Positions 16,311-24,957 of a stretch of DNA of 64,000 bases are shown here, piece by piece (positions within the stretch are counted from its first letter, which is position 1; every line of letters starts with the position of its first letter). This DNA comes from Bacteroidales bacterium (GTDB lineage: Bacteria > Bacteroidota > Bacteroidia > Bacteroidales > P3), in the NCBI GenBank assembly GCA_017455205.1, contig JAFTBM010000018.1, forward strand, positions 1-64,000, written 5' to 3'. A program made the position numbers and the translations under genes. The notes under the pieces are model-generated. The model searched no databases and had not been told where the DNA came from. It saw only the letters and a program-made list of their open reading frames with translations.

Positions 16311-17167
16311 CTACCATTGTATAAGTGAATAGCAATCCACCATCAGCGGCTGCCCATAGTGTATCGCCAGCCGAAGCATCTTGATGCGCTTGCGCCAGCC
16401 ATAGGGCTTCAGCTGCTCCAGGATGGGCAGTTGCCACCGCCACTCTCCGTGCCGCCGCATGAAACGGTTGATTTTCAAATCTTCCTCATATCGGCATATC
16501 ACCGAATCGAAATCCCAACGCCGCGAGATATTGTTTCCCGAGATTGTGGCCACGTAGGTTACCCTGTCCACCACCTCAATCTTCCGCGCCCAGTAGCCCA
16601 CTCCGACCGAGAAGAGGGCATCGTTGCCCGTCCGCACCTCGCTGAACCGAAGGCCATGGTCGGCCACCAGCTGCCGCCTAATCATCTTGCAACAGGGCGA
16701 GTGGAACTGATACCGCACAGCCTTCTCTGGCCGCTCACCCTTCAAATAGCCCTGCACCAGCCGCACATATATCTCCCCTCGGTCGCACGGTGCATCTTTC
16801 GTCTCATCCCAACCCGCCATGCAGGTATAGACCACATCGGCCTCGGTCGCCGTCCGCTCCAGAAAGAACGCTATCGCACCCTCGGCGAAATAGTCGTCGG
16901 CATCAGCGAACAGCAGCCAACGCCCTCGCGCACAATCCATTCCAACATTTCGCCCCCCCCCGCAAATCGTTTATAATCAGCGTGTTGCAGCGCCACGCTT
17001 TCCCGCACTCCCGCCTTTCGCAAATCCTCGCGGGTGATAGGCTGCTCTTGGTTGTCCACCACAATCACCTCCACGCGGTCGCTCTCGGGAATGCTCTCCA
17101 CCAGCCGCCGCAGCGTGTGCAGGTGTCCCCGCTGCGGAATTATGACCGAAATATCAGGTTCGCTCAT
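16311..17167 (-). CDS. family 2 glycosyltransferase, frame broken at a G9 tract
   Basis: The first frame starts MSEPDISVIIPQRGHLHTLR and gives VEVIVVDNQE, then reaches HADYKRFAGGG. The second frame continues the same domain with NVGMDCARGRWLLFADADDYF and about 200 further residues to the end. GT2 enzymes need the GGxRNxG...DADDY string unbroken. A coding-strand G9 tract (plus strand 16953-16961) lies exactly at the join; seven or ten G would restore it (ten gives AGGGRNVGMD). As sequenced the product stops at 98 residues. An ATG at 16940 could give a piece lacking the first domain half. Confidence 0.85.
16953..16961. repeat. C9 tract (G9 on the coding strand) in a glycosyltransferase gene
   Basis: Nine C on the plus strand where the two frames of the GT2 meet. 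Adding one base repairs the gene. Confidence 0.9.
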
Positions 17168-17193
17168 CGTTGATTATTATTTTTTTGTTGGCT

Positions 17194-18504
17194 CTACATA
17201 TCTTCGAGCGACAGCATCTGTGGGGTCAGCCTATAGTGGGCAAACTCCGCTGGCAACGCTGCCATCTTCTTCTCAAGCACCGCATTGCTGATTTTCTTAT
17301 GGTTGCGCTTGATCTCGGCCACCACTCCAGTCATCTCAAATTCGTTGAGTGCCACCATGTCTACCTCGTCCTCGCCACGCCTATTCCACCAATTTCCCAC
17401 TCGGGTATATTGCCCACTCTGCATGGCCTTATCGTGGAAATACTGCTCCAACGTCAGTCCCGTAAATTGTGCGTAATCAGCCTCTACATGTGTGCGGAGC
17501 AGACTCAATTGGTTGGTCTCAATCAGGTTCAGGTGCGGATATATATAGTGGAACCAAAACCTCAAAAACGGGTCGGTGATTCGCCACTTGATGTTGCGTA
17601 CCCCCCGCTTGCTCAAAATTGGGGTGTTTTTACCCACAAAGGTGTAGTCGTTGTGTAGATTATTGAGATATGCCCCACAATTCTTCCCTATCACACCATC
17701 GATCTCGCTTTGTGCCGTCATGCCACCTGCGATAAGTTGCAAAATAGAGAAGTAGACGCCATAGTCGCGACCAAACTCCGAGGCCAGCAGTTCAGTTCCC
17801 TCCACCAGCAAAGGCGAATCCACCGCAAAGGCGAAGTCGAGCATCTCTTTCCGACGGGTAGCCCCAGCGTCCATAAGCAACTCTACATACTTTGCCACTC
17901 CCCCCGTCAGCATATACAGACACAGCAAATCGTCGGCAGCGTAGTGTGGGTTGTAGTCGGCCAATATCTCTTTCAGCGTCGCTATGCCAAACGGGAGCAA
18001 CTTAATATTCGAATCCCGCCTGCCATAAAGTGGCTCATCTCCATTCTCAAATATCCTCTTCATCATCGAATACATCGACCCGCAGAGAATCAGATTGACG
18101 TGTGAGGTGTCCTTATAGCGATCCCATATATCCTGCACCGCACCCGGGATGGCACGATTAACGGCCAATACGTTCTGAAACTCATCGATAATAAGGCTAT
18201 AAGGGTGATCTTTCCCCCAGGCCATCAAAGCCTCAAAAAGTGAGGCAAACGAGGTGGCTCGCCCTATAAAGTCCATGCCAAGTGCCCTCACGGCCTGCTC
18301 CTGAAACTTGCCGCACAGCAGCGGCTCGCTATCTTTCGACACATACAGATACAAACACGGATGCCCCTCTTCACTCTTCATCAGCAAAGAGGTCTTCCCC
18401 ACGCGCCGACGGCCAATCACGGTCGTCATCACCGAATGCGACTGCGACAACCGGCGATTTTTGGCCAGTATTCCAAGTTCTATCTCTCTGTCGTAGAAAC
18501 GCAT
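17194..18504 (-). CDS. AAA ATPase with DUF234 C-terminus
   Basis: A 436-residue protein: MRFYDREIELGIL, Walker A GRRRVGKTSL at 31-40, Walker B YSLIIDEFQNV around 102-112, CGSMYSMM as sensor, and a C-terminal DUF234 domain (ITDPFLRFWFHYIYPHLNLIE, GLTLEQYFHDK, VGNWWNRRGEDEVDMVALNE, VAEIKRN). The last part has a D..VA..E.K pattern like PD-(D/E)XK nucleases. ATPase_2/DUF234 proteins are common and poorly understood. It is inserted between glycosyltransferases and has a dyad just upstream. Confidence 0.85.
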   Translation of the reverse strand: MRFYDREIELGILAKNRRLSQSHSVMTTVIGRRRVGKTSLLMKSEEGHPCLYLYVSKDSEPLLCGKFQEQAVRALGMDFIGRATSFASLFEALMAWGKDHPYSLIIDEFQNVLAVNRAIPGAVQDIWDRYKDTSHVNLILCGSMYSMMKRIFENGDEPLYGRRDSNIKLLPFGIATLKEILADYNPHYAADDLLCLYMLTGGVAKYVELLMDAGATRRKEMLDFAFAVDSPLLVEGTELLASEFGRDYGVYFSILQLIAGGMTAQSEIDGVIGKNCGAYLNNLHNDYTFVGKNTPILSKRGVRNIKWRITDPFLRFWFHYIYPHLNLIETNQLSLLRTHVEADYAQFTGLTLEQYFHDKAMQSGQYTRVGNWWNRRGEDEVDMVALNEFEMTGVVAEIKRNHKKISNAVLEKKMAALPAEFAHYRLTPQMLSLEDM

Positions 18505-18516
18505 AGCTAAATGCTT

Positions 18517-18534
18517 ATTTAATCGCCATTAAAT
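18517..18534. promoter_or_regulatory. operator-like dyad before the DUF234 ATPase
   Basis: ATTTAAT-cgcc-ATTAAAT is a perfect 7-bp dyad 13 bp before the ATPase start. A second small dyad GCAT-agctaa-ATGC spans the start codon at 18501-18514. No clear TAnnTTTG box is present. The rest of 18535-18740 shows nothing I can name. Confidence 0.45.
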
Positions 18535-18745
18535 TAACCGCTATTATCTTCCTGTCTCTACCTCCAACTCCACCGCCAGTCTCCCGCGCAACGGCAATCC
18601 TCGCACCTCACCCGCCTTATCGACCTAATCCTCTCCGACCTCTTGCAGCTCCTGCATCCTTATTTCACGCTCAAAATATCCTGTGTGCGACATGTTAGCA
18701 CCCACCCCGCCGATGCTGCGTTTGCTCGTCGTATGTTCACCGTCC

Positions 18746-18880
18746 GGATACGGACTTGATACGGAGCGGATACGGAGCGGATACGGAGCGGATACGGAGC
18801 GGGTGGCTTTTGGAAATTGAGAGTTGAGAATTGAAAATTGAGAATTGGGAGTCGGAAATTGAGAATTGAGAATTAAAAAT
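18746..18880. repeat. class A intergenic element
   Basis: The same 61-bp, 11-nt-period block as at 1153 and 32875 (here 18746-18806), followed by TTGAGAATTGAAAATTGAGA-type repeats to about 18880. No gene is supported from 18505 to 19116; the short frames there run through the repeats. Confidence 0.85.
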
Positions 18881-18954
18881 CGAGGTGGAATTCCACCAGC
18901 TTCAGGTCTTGGGCCAGTACTCGTGGCAACTGATTTCCAAATGTGCTTTTGCTC

Positions 18955-19012
18955 ATAACACAAAATATGGTTTACAGTAAGGTGCCTGTTGTTGAGTCTT
19001 ATTTTGTGTTAT
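18955..19012. repeat. 12-bp perfect inverted repeat (34-nt loop)
   Basis: ATAACACAAAAT (18955-18966) is matched by ATTTTGTGTTAT (19001-19012). It lies between the end of the WecF-like gene and the class A element. It may form a terminator for the WecE-WecF block or be the ends of a short mobile unit. Confidence 0.6.
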
Positions 19013-19116
19013 AGAATGTTGCAGATGGTTGCATTTATTAGACCTGCGTTTGCCGTCAGCGACATTTATTTCTTCAGACATACCTATGGAGTACTTGTGG
19101 TTGAAATTTAGAGTTG

Positions 19117-20316
19117 TTAGCAGCCGATAAGGTCGCTCATATAGCGCAGGCGGCTTTCCTCTGAATAGTAGCGGCGGAGGATGGCGATGGTGTTGGGTCG
19201 GTCGGCACGGGCAGCCTGGCATACGGTGGAGAGGTCGAGGTGCCGCAACTGCTGCACGTCGTAGACGTGAGCAATGCCTATCTTTTTCAGCAGGGTGTAT
19301 ATCACCGATTGCGATTTCATAAACACGGGCTTGCCGAGGGTGAGCATGGTGATGATATTGCCGAAGGCTTGCTGGCGGTTGTGGAACATAACGGCGATGT
19401 CGATGCTGGCAAGCATATTGATATAGTCCTGCCGTGCCATATAGTCTGTGATGGGCTGGAATTTTTTGCCAAGGTGTTTTTTCCCCCATTTGAGGAAGAG
19501 GTCGGCATAGGGTTTGTCGCCATAGGAGAGGGGGGTGAGGAGGAAATAGTCGGCGGGGAGGCTGCGTTGCAGCAGGAGGCAGGCATCAATGTGGTTGTTC
19601 ATCGGGTAGGCGGAATTGCCGAGTAGCACTTTCAGCGAGCGACTTCCGTCGTAAGGTGGTGGAGTGGCAATGTCGCACGAGGTGTCGAAGTTTTGATTCA
19701 GAGCTATGCAGCAATATTCAGCGTGGCACGAGGGGTAAAGCCGCTTGACAAGGTCGACTTCGGCCTCGTTGCATTCGCTCGTCATCAGGTAGTTGATGCG
19801 AGCCACTGTCTGCTCTTTACGCCGATAGGCTTCGGCAATGTTTTTTTTGAATTTGCGTTTTTCACGGCAGTCGGCAATGATTTTGCCCCAATTGGATGGC
19901 TTGCGATGGAAGTTGATCTGCGGCGTGTAAAGGCGCGAGGCGATGCGGCGCGTATGCCTATCGTAGAGCCACTTGTCGTTTATGCTATCGATTTCGTTGT
20001 AGAAGTCGCCGCCCATAATGGTTACGTAGAGGGGGTTGGGGATAGCCGATTCGAGGATACATTCGCCAATAAAGGTGTCGTACCAGAAGACGATGATCTT
20101 GTCGTTGGGGTGGATGGCGCGTAGCCTACGGATGATGTCGCCTTTTTCGGTACCAAGATATACCACGGGGCGATTGGTTGAGAAGATCCGCTTGTCTGGC
20201 TCGTCATTTTCGTTGCCTCGAATCCAGAAGATGTTGTTATGCTCTTGGTGAAGCTTGTAGACATCTTCAATATAGAAGGTAAAGAAGCTATCTTGCGGTA
20301 TGATGTGATAATTCAT
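19117..20316 (-). CDS. wecF: WecF-like 4-acetamido-4,6-dideoxygalactose transferase (GT56)
   Basis: A 399-residue protein matching the WecF/RffT family (PF07429): IIVFWYDTFIGECILE, VKRLYPSCHAEYCC, SRSLKVLLGNSAYPMNNHIDAC, LLTPLSYGDKPYADLF and FHNRQQAFGNIITMLTLGKPVFM. WecF moves Fuc4NAc from dTDP onto a lipid-linked acceptor in enterobacterial common antigen. Here it overlaps wecE by 29 bp, which ties donor synthesis and transfer together. The transferred sugar may be formylated or otherwise N-acylated in place of acetyl, given the neighbours. Confidence 0.85.
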   Translation of the reverse strand: MNYHIIPQDSFFTFYIEDVYKLHQEHNNIFWIRGNENDEPDKRIFSTNRPVVYLGTEKGDIIRRLRAIHPNDKIIVFWYDTFIGECILESAIPNPLYVTIMGGDFYNEIDSINDKWLYDRHTRRIASRLYTPQINFHRKPSNWGKIIADCREKRKFKKNIAEAYRRKEQTVARINYLMTSECNEAEVDLVKRLYPSCHAEYCCIALNQNFDTSCDIATPPPYDGSRSLKVLLGNSAYPMNNHIDACLLLQRSLPADYFLLTPLSYGDKPYADLFLKWGKKHLGKKFQPITDYMARQDYINMLASIDIAVMFHNRQQAFGNIITMLTLGKPVFMKSQSVIYTLLKKIGIAHVYDVQQLRHLDLSTVCQAARADRPNTIAILRRYYSEESRLRYMSDLIGC

Positions 20317-21430
20317 CGGCTATGACATTAGCGATTAGGTCAACATCGTCAAAGGAGAGTTCGTAGAACATGGGGAGGCGCAGGAGGCAGTCGGTGAAAT
20401 GGTCGCTGTTGGGTAGTGAACATAAGGGGTTGTCAGCGAGGTAGAAGGGGCTACTGTGGAGGCTAATATAGTGTGAGACTGCACCGATGCCTTCGTGCCT
20501 CATTCTTTCGATGAGAGCAGTGCGGATTTCGAGCGAGGGAAGTAGTAGATAGAACATGTGGGCATTGTTGGTGGCATAGCTGGGGATGTTCGGCAGTCGG
20601 CAAAGGCCAGAGACCTCAAGAGGGCGCAGGCGTTGGTAGTAGCGATTCCATAGCGCGAGGCGTTTTTGCTGGATTTGGTCGAGACATTCAAGCTGGGCAT
20701 AGAGGAAAGCAGAGGTTAGCTCATTGGGTAGGAACGAACTGCCGATGTCTACCCAGTTGTATTTGGCCACCTCGCCACGGAAGAATGCGGCGCGATTGGT
20801 GCCTTTTTCCCAAATAATCTCGGCTCGGCGGACGAACTGCTCATCATTGATAACCAGCAAGCCGCCTTCGCCTGCTATGATATTCTTGGTTTCGTGGAAC
20901 GAGAAGGCAGCCAAGTGGCCGATGCTTCCCAGTTGGACGCCCTTATATTGGGAATCAATCGCTTGGGCGGCATCTTCCACTATTATTAGGTGGTATTTTT
21001 CGGCCAGAGCCATGATGGAGTCCATCTCGCAAGCCACGCCCGCATAGTGGACGGGGACTATCACTTTGGTGCGGGGGGTGATTAAGCCCTCAAGTTGGTT
21101 CACGTCAAGGCTTGGACTTTGCGGCTCGGAGTCGGCAAAGACGATTTTGGCACCTGCACGGACAAAGGCCAAGGCGGAGGAGACGAAGGTGTAGCTCGGC
21201 ACGATGACTTCGTCGCCTGGATGGAGGTCGCAGAGAATGGCTGCCATTTCGAGTGCATCGGTGCAAGAGGTAGTCATCAAGCATTTGCGAAAGCTATAGT
21301 GCTGCTCGAAAAACTGCTGGCATTTTTGAGTGAAAATGCCGTTACCCGAAATCTTACCCGAAGCGACGGCCTGCTGTATATACTCGGTTTCCTTGCCTGT
21401 CAGGTAAGGCTTATTAAAGGGAATGTTCAT
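20288..21430 (-). CDS. wecE: dTDP-4-amino-4,6-dideoxygalactose transaminase (WecE-like)
   Basis: A 380-residue PLP aminotransferase of the DegT/DnrJ/EryC1 family. IPFNKPYLTGKETEYIQQAV, TTSCTDALEMAA, VIVPSYTFVSSALAF, VPVHYAGVACEMD, IVEDAAQAIDSQYKG and FSFHETKNIIAGEGG (the PLP Lys is in HETKN) are all present and follow WecE closely. It makes dTDP-Fuc4N from the 4-keto sugar using glutamate. It sits just after the formyltransferase and overlaps wecF. The rmlA/rmlB genes for its substrate are not in the window. Confidence 0.9.
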   Translation of the reverse strand: MNIPFNKPYLTGKETEYIQQAVASGKISGNGIFTQKCQQFFEQHYSFRKCLMTTSCTDALEMAAILCDLHPGDEVIVPSYTFVSSALAFVRAGAKIVFADSEPQSPSLDVNQLEGLITPRTKVIVPVHYAGVACEMDSIMALAEKYHLIIVEDAAQAIDSQYKGVQLGSIGHLAAFSFHETKNIIAGEGGLLVINDEQFVRRAEIIWEKGTNRAAFFRGEVAKYNWVDIGSSFLPNELTSAFLYAQLECLDQIQQKRLALWNRYYQRLRPLEVSGLCRLPNIPSYATNNAHMFYLLLPSLEIRTALIERMRHEGIGAVSHYISLHSSPFYLADNPLCSLPNSDHFTDCLLRLPMFYELSFDDVDLIANVIADELSHHTAR

Positions 21431-21467
21431 AGGAGTGAGAATGATAAAGATATTCTATATTGGAATA

Positions 21468-22151
21468 CTATGCGTTTTTGACATTGAGCCAAAACTGCTC
21501 GGTGAACAACTGCTTGTCTATGGGCAGATGTGGGGAATAGAGAGCCGAACCATCGTTGGCATATCGCATGGGGGGATTGTCGGGAGGACAGGCGGTGAGC
21601 AGGGCGTTTAGAATGGTCAGGCAGGAGACGCGGAAGAGGGCATTTTTGATGGTGGCAATGTCGTCGGTCCAATCCACACAGAGTGCACCTTGGGCTATTA
21701 TAGGGCCGCCGTCAAGTTCTTCGGTAATATAATGGGCTGTAGCTCCAATAACTCTTACATTTTGCTGTCGGGCAAGGGCAAATATCCTATCCATACCTAT
21801 AAGTCCTGCAAAGGATGGCAACAGAGAGAAATGGATATTGACATAGGTGGCGGGAGTGGCCGATAGGACGTTTGGGGTGAGGATACGATGGACTGTGGAG
21901 AGGATGATATCGGGCGCAATCTGCCGTAGTGTGGAGATGATGTCGGCTTCTTGACTTCGCCAATCGGGAAACAGGTGCAATGGAATGTCCTCTTTTCGGG
22001 CATATTCTGCCGCACCGCACTCACGGTCGCACACGGCGGCTACGATTGTATAGGGAAGACCCAGTAGGCGTATGGCCTTATGCAAAAACTTATACGTCCC
22101 CCCCCCCCCCGAGGCGAGAACGAGGATGCGCTGCAACTTCTGATTATTCAT
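21468..22151 (-). CDS. PurN/Fmt-like formyltransferase with a G13 tract
   Basis: A 227-residue protein of the formyltransferase family. VNIHFSLLPSFAGLIG supplies the Asn, GATAHYITEELDGGPIIAQ the His and Asp of the N-H-D catalytic set. These enzymes use N10-formyl-tetrahydrofolate. PurN itself would not be in this setting; between wecE and an ATP-grasp gene, the likely job is N-formylation of an amino sugar such as dTDP-Fuc4N. Near the start a coding-strand G13 run (plus strand 22098-22110) encodes SGGGGTYKF and is in frame, so the gene is ON. One base more or less would stop it. Confidence 0.8.
   Translation of the reverse strand: MNNQKLQRILVLASGGGGTYKFLHKAIRLLGLPYTIVAAVCDRECGAAEYARKEDIPLHLFPDWRSQEADIISTLRQIAPDIILSTVHRILTPNVLSATPATYVNIHFSLLPSFAGLIGMDRIFALARQQNVRVIGATAHYITEELDGGPIIAQGALCVDWTDDIATIKNALFRVSCLTILNALLTACPPDNPPMRYANDGSALYSPHLPIDKQLFTEQFWLNVKNA
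22098..22110. repeat. C13 tract (G13 on the coding strand) in the formyltransferase gene
   Basis: Thirteen C on the plus strand at codons 15-19 of the formyltransferase gene, in the readable register. Confidence 0.9.
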
Positions 22152-22185
22152 TTTGTTGGGATAATAACGAACAGATACGTAGTGG

Positions 22186-23397
22186 TCAATACATATCCAC
22201 CTGCACCCACTGGTTTGCGGTGGTTATGGCTTGCTGTAGCGTGGCTTGGTCGGCGAAATGGAAGAGCATTGATCCAAGGGCTTTGTCGCCAGAAGTGAAT
22301 GGGTGGACAGGGTCGCCGGGGCTATAGAGGAGGTGTGTGTCTACCAAGAATTGCTTATAGTTGTCGTTGGTGATTTTGATCTCTTTCAACCTTCCTTCAC
22401 GATTGGTATGCAGGATGACCGTACCCCAAGCACCTTGATAGTTTAGGCTTTTGGGGAACTCCAGCAGGGGCATCCCCACTGCCGCCCGCACGTCGTTCTC
22501 GATAAGGTCAACCCCTGTGGAATATCTGATTACCTCGGCAATACGGTTGCCACCGCCGCGTGGTGAAACCTCCATAATATATGGTTTGCCATCTGTTCCT
22601 ACACGAGATTCGACGTTGTAGATAGAGGTGTTTAGGTGGAGCAAGGTGGCGAGGCGTTGCAATTCGGAGGCGAGTTGGTGCTGATGTTCGGCTGGTATTG
22701 GCGACGGCCACGAGAAACCTGCGGGGGTGAAGCGGATGCCATCAGCCCTATCGAAGTATTGTGCCGAGAACGAGACGACCTGCATCACACCATTGACGGA
22801 GAAGCAATCGCTATCCGACGGAGGATATAAGCAGTCGATATATGCTTCGATGATGATTTCGCCACTTCGGGAATAGTCGAAAGCTGCACGGATGGTGCGG
22901 GATGCTTCGGTAGGCTCGTTGATAAGAGACACGCCGCGACTGCCATTGGAGTCGGTCGGCTTGACGATGCAAGGAAAGGTGATTTCCTTGCCAATAGCGG
23001 CGATGGCATCTTCGCAGTTGCGGAAGGACTTCGACCATGGGGCATTAAATCCATTATCGCGCAAAAACTGGCGGAAGCGTTGCTTGTTTTGTAGAATAAG
23101 GACAGACTCGTGGGGGTGGCAGGGAAGCCCCATTGCATTGGCTGCAAACGAAGCAGATATCACTCCCGCATCGCATGCAAACGAAGATATGCCATCCACC
23201 TTTAGCCTTTGTGCCAACGCTAATACCGCTTGTCGGTCGATGACGCTGACGTTGTGATACTCGTCGGAGTAGCGATGGGCGATATTGTCGGGCAAATAGT
23301 CTACGGTTATGACATATATGCCGAGCTTGTGGGCAGCCTCGATAGTGGGGATGAGGGATTGGGAGCCGCCCAGTATCATCAGTTTCTTTTGGCTCAC
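22186..23397 (-). CDS. ATP-grasp ligase
   Basis: A 403-residue carboxylate-amine ligase: MILGGSQSLIPTIEAA is the N-terminal Rossmann part, FPCIVKPTDSNGSRGVSLI the first ATP-binding Lys region, and YIMEVSPRGGGNRIAEV the Mg-binding E-x-N-like motif. The start is a GTG (23395-23397). It should join a carboxylate to an amine through an acyl phosphate; the substrates are unknown. It sits in the same tight block as a second ATP-grasp protein, so two different or sequential couplings are possible. Confidence 0.8.
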   Translation of the reverse strand: MSQKKLMILGGSQSLIPTIEAAHKLGIYVITVDYLPDNIAHRYSDEYHNVSVIDRQAVLALAQRLKVDGISSFACDAGVISASFAANAMGLPCHPHESVLILQNKQRFRQFLRDNGFNAPWSKSFRNCEDAIAAIGKEITFPCIVKPTDSNGSRGVSLINEPTEASRTIRAAFDYSRSGEIIIEAYIDCLYPPSDSDCFSVNGVMQVVSFSAQYFDRADGIRFTPAGFSWPSPIPAEHQHQLASELQRLATLLHLNTSIYNVESRVGTDGKPYIMEVSPRGGGNRIAEVIRYSTGVDLIENDVRAAVGMPLLEFPKSLNYQGAWGTVILHTNREGRLKEIKITNDNYKQFLVDTHLLYSPGDPVHPFTSGDKALGSMLFHFADQATLQQAITTANQWVQVDMY

Positions 23398-23437
23398 GCT
23401 GTGTTTACTGTGTTAGGCTTTTCTTTGTGGTAATGTT

Positions 23438-24154
23438 TTAGATCAAGGTTTGGCCAGATTTGAGCCGTTTGTAGCGGCTGAATATGGTATCCTCTTTTAG
23501 GAAACTCTCATCTTTGAATATCTGGACAGCAAACTCGAATGGCATGTAGTCGTTGCGGAGTACCACGTTGCGCGACAACTTGTAGGCCATAGCGAGTATC
23601 TTCTCGGGTGCGGAATGGAATGTGTCTTCGTATTGATAGTCTACCTTGTCGGATAGGAAGTCGAATGCGACTCCCACGTTGCAGCAGGCAAATGCTTTAT
23701 TGATGATGCTTTCGATATATTGGTAGTTGTCGCCTTGAGCCAGCTTAAAGTTGAATATGCCCGAACCGAAACAGTAGTCGTAGGCATGAGGAACTTTCCA
23801 CTGGAGAAAATCGGCACAAATAAACTGCAAATCGCTATTATTCTGGTAGTGTGTGTGGGTGGGGGTAGATTTTCCCTCTTCTACCAATACAGGTACTAGG
23901 TCTATGCCCTGATAAGCGATATGCCTTGAAGGATACTTATCACATAGATAAGTGTAGAGGTCGCCAAAACCGCAGCCGATGTCAAGCAGGGAGAAACGAT
24001 CGGGTGAAGGTTCAATAATGTCAGAGAGGATAGAAAACCGCAGTGGTTGCTTGCCTTTGTCCCAGCCGAGCGTCTTGGGGGAATGGCCATAGGTGCGGTA
24101 ACGTCCTGTGTAGCGTTCAATCACGGTGTTTTTGTCCTGTTCGCTTAATTTCAT
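23438..24154 (-). CDS. class I SAM-dependent methyltransferase
   Basis: A 238-residue Rossmann methyltransferase. FSLLDIGCGFGDLYTYL is motif I (about 54-70), AYQGIDLVP motif II and LQFICADFLQWKVPHAYDY the motif III/IV area. The start ATG overlaps the stop of the amidohydrolase by 4 bp. It may O- or N-methylate the product of the ATP-grasp/RraA block; target unknown. Confidence 0.8.
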   Translation of the reverse strand: MKLSEQDKNTVIERYTGRYRTYGHSPKTLGWDKGKQPLRFSILSDIIEPSPDRFSLLDIGCGFGDLYTYLCDKYPSRHIAYQGIDLVPVLVEEGKSTPTHTHYQNNSDLQFICADFLQWKVPHAYDYCFGSGIFNFKLAQGDNYQYIESIINKAFACCNVGVAFDFLSDKVDYQYEDTFHSAPEKILAMAYKLSRNVVLRNDYMPFEFAVQIFKDESFLKEDTIFSRYKRLKSGQTLI

Positions 24155-24957
24155 AAGCCAAGAAATGTAAAAAGGTTTTTATAAGCTATGTTTTCTGCCT
24201 TTTCTGGTGCTAACCCATCAGCAAATTGTTCGAAGCGTGCTCGTAGCGACTTAAGGGATATTTCGGGGTAATCGCTGCCAATACATATTCGCCTATCGAA
24301 CGTTTTGAAGAGGAATTGCAGGTCAAGGTCTAAAGAACTCCCAGCATATTTGCACAGGGTGAATGATAGGTCGAGTAAGGCGTTGGGAAATGCACGCACA
24401 ATTTCCATCATTTCGAGCAGCCGTATCGTGCCGCCGTGGAGCAATACCACCTTGCTTTGGGTATCGATTTTAGTCAACAGTTCGCCTATGTTGGCTATGT
24501 CGTTGATATGATAGCTTTGGGCAGGAGAGTAGAGATATGTGCATAGTAGGACGGCCAGACCCAGCTCGTTTGCGTCGTCGATGGCCTGTGGGAGAAGTGG
24601 ATTGTCAAGATATAGGTTGCTTATTCTCGGATGGATTTTCACTCCCACGTAGCCTTTCCGCTTGATGGCGGACAGATGGTGCTTGATGGCGGTAGCATCA
24701 GCAGTGGCATCGAATGGTAGATAGGCGATAGGAAATAAACTTCCATTGCTTCGCTCTCGAATAAAATTGATGTATGCATCCTCATTGTAGGCACCTATGC
24801 CTTGCATGCCCACGGCAAAAGCGTGGCTTACGTTGTAGGCGTTCATCTCGCACAGCAAATCATCAATATGGGCGTTACCCTCATATCGGGGCATAATCCA
24901 ATTGCCATCGAGAGTGGGGTGAGTGAGTGAGTCGAAGATGGGAACGGGCTGGCTCAT
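24151..24957 (-). CDS. amidohydrolase family 2 protein
   Basis: A 268-residue TIM-barrel protein: FDSLTHPTLDGNW at 8-20, YVGVKIHPRISNLYLD, VVLLHGGTIRLL and ICIGSDYPEIS match the amidohydrolase_2 (PF04909) layout. The usual first metal motif DxHxH reads D-S-L-T-H, so the first His is a Leu; the other metal-type His and Asp remain. It may be a decarboxylase, lactonase or hydrolase with a changed metal site. It overlaps its neighbours on both sides by 4 bp, so the four genes from the ATP-grasp (24954) leftward are translationally linked. Confidence 0.75.
   Translation of the reverse strand: MSQPVPIFDSLTHPTLDGNWIMPRYEGNAHIDDLLCEMNAYNVSHAFAVGMQGIGAYNEDAYINFIRERSNGSLFPIAYLPFDATADATAIKHHLSAIKRKGYVGVKIHPRISNLYLDNPLLPQAIDDANELGLAVLLCTYLYSPAQSYHINDIANIGELLTKIDTQSKVVLLHGGTIRLLEMMEIVRAFPNALLDLSFTLCKYAGSSLDLDLQFLFKTFDRRICIGSDYPEISLKSLRARFEQFADGLAPEKAENIAYKNLFTFLGL

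Noticed and set aside
18625..18963. A 112-codon minus-strand gene
   Set aside because: Most of the frame runs through the class A element and TTGAGAA repeats; no support for a protein.
21468..22151. Housekeeping purN (purine synthesis)
   Set aside because: The motifs fit the family, but the position between wecE and an ATP-grasp gene and the poly-G tract at codons 15-19 favour a sugar formyltransferase. Not fully excluded.
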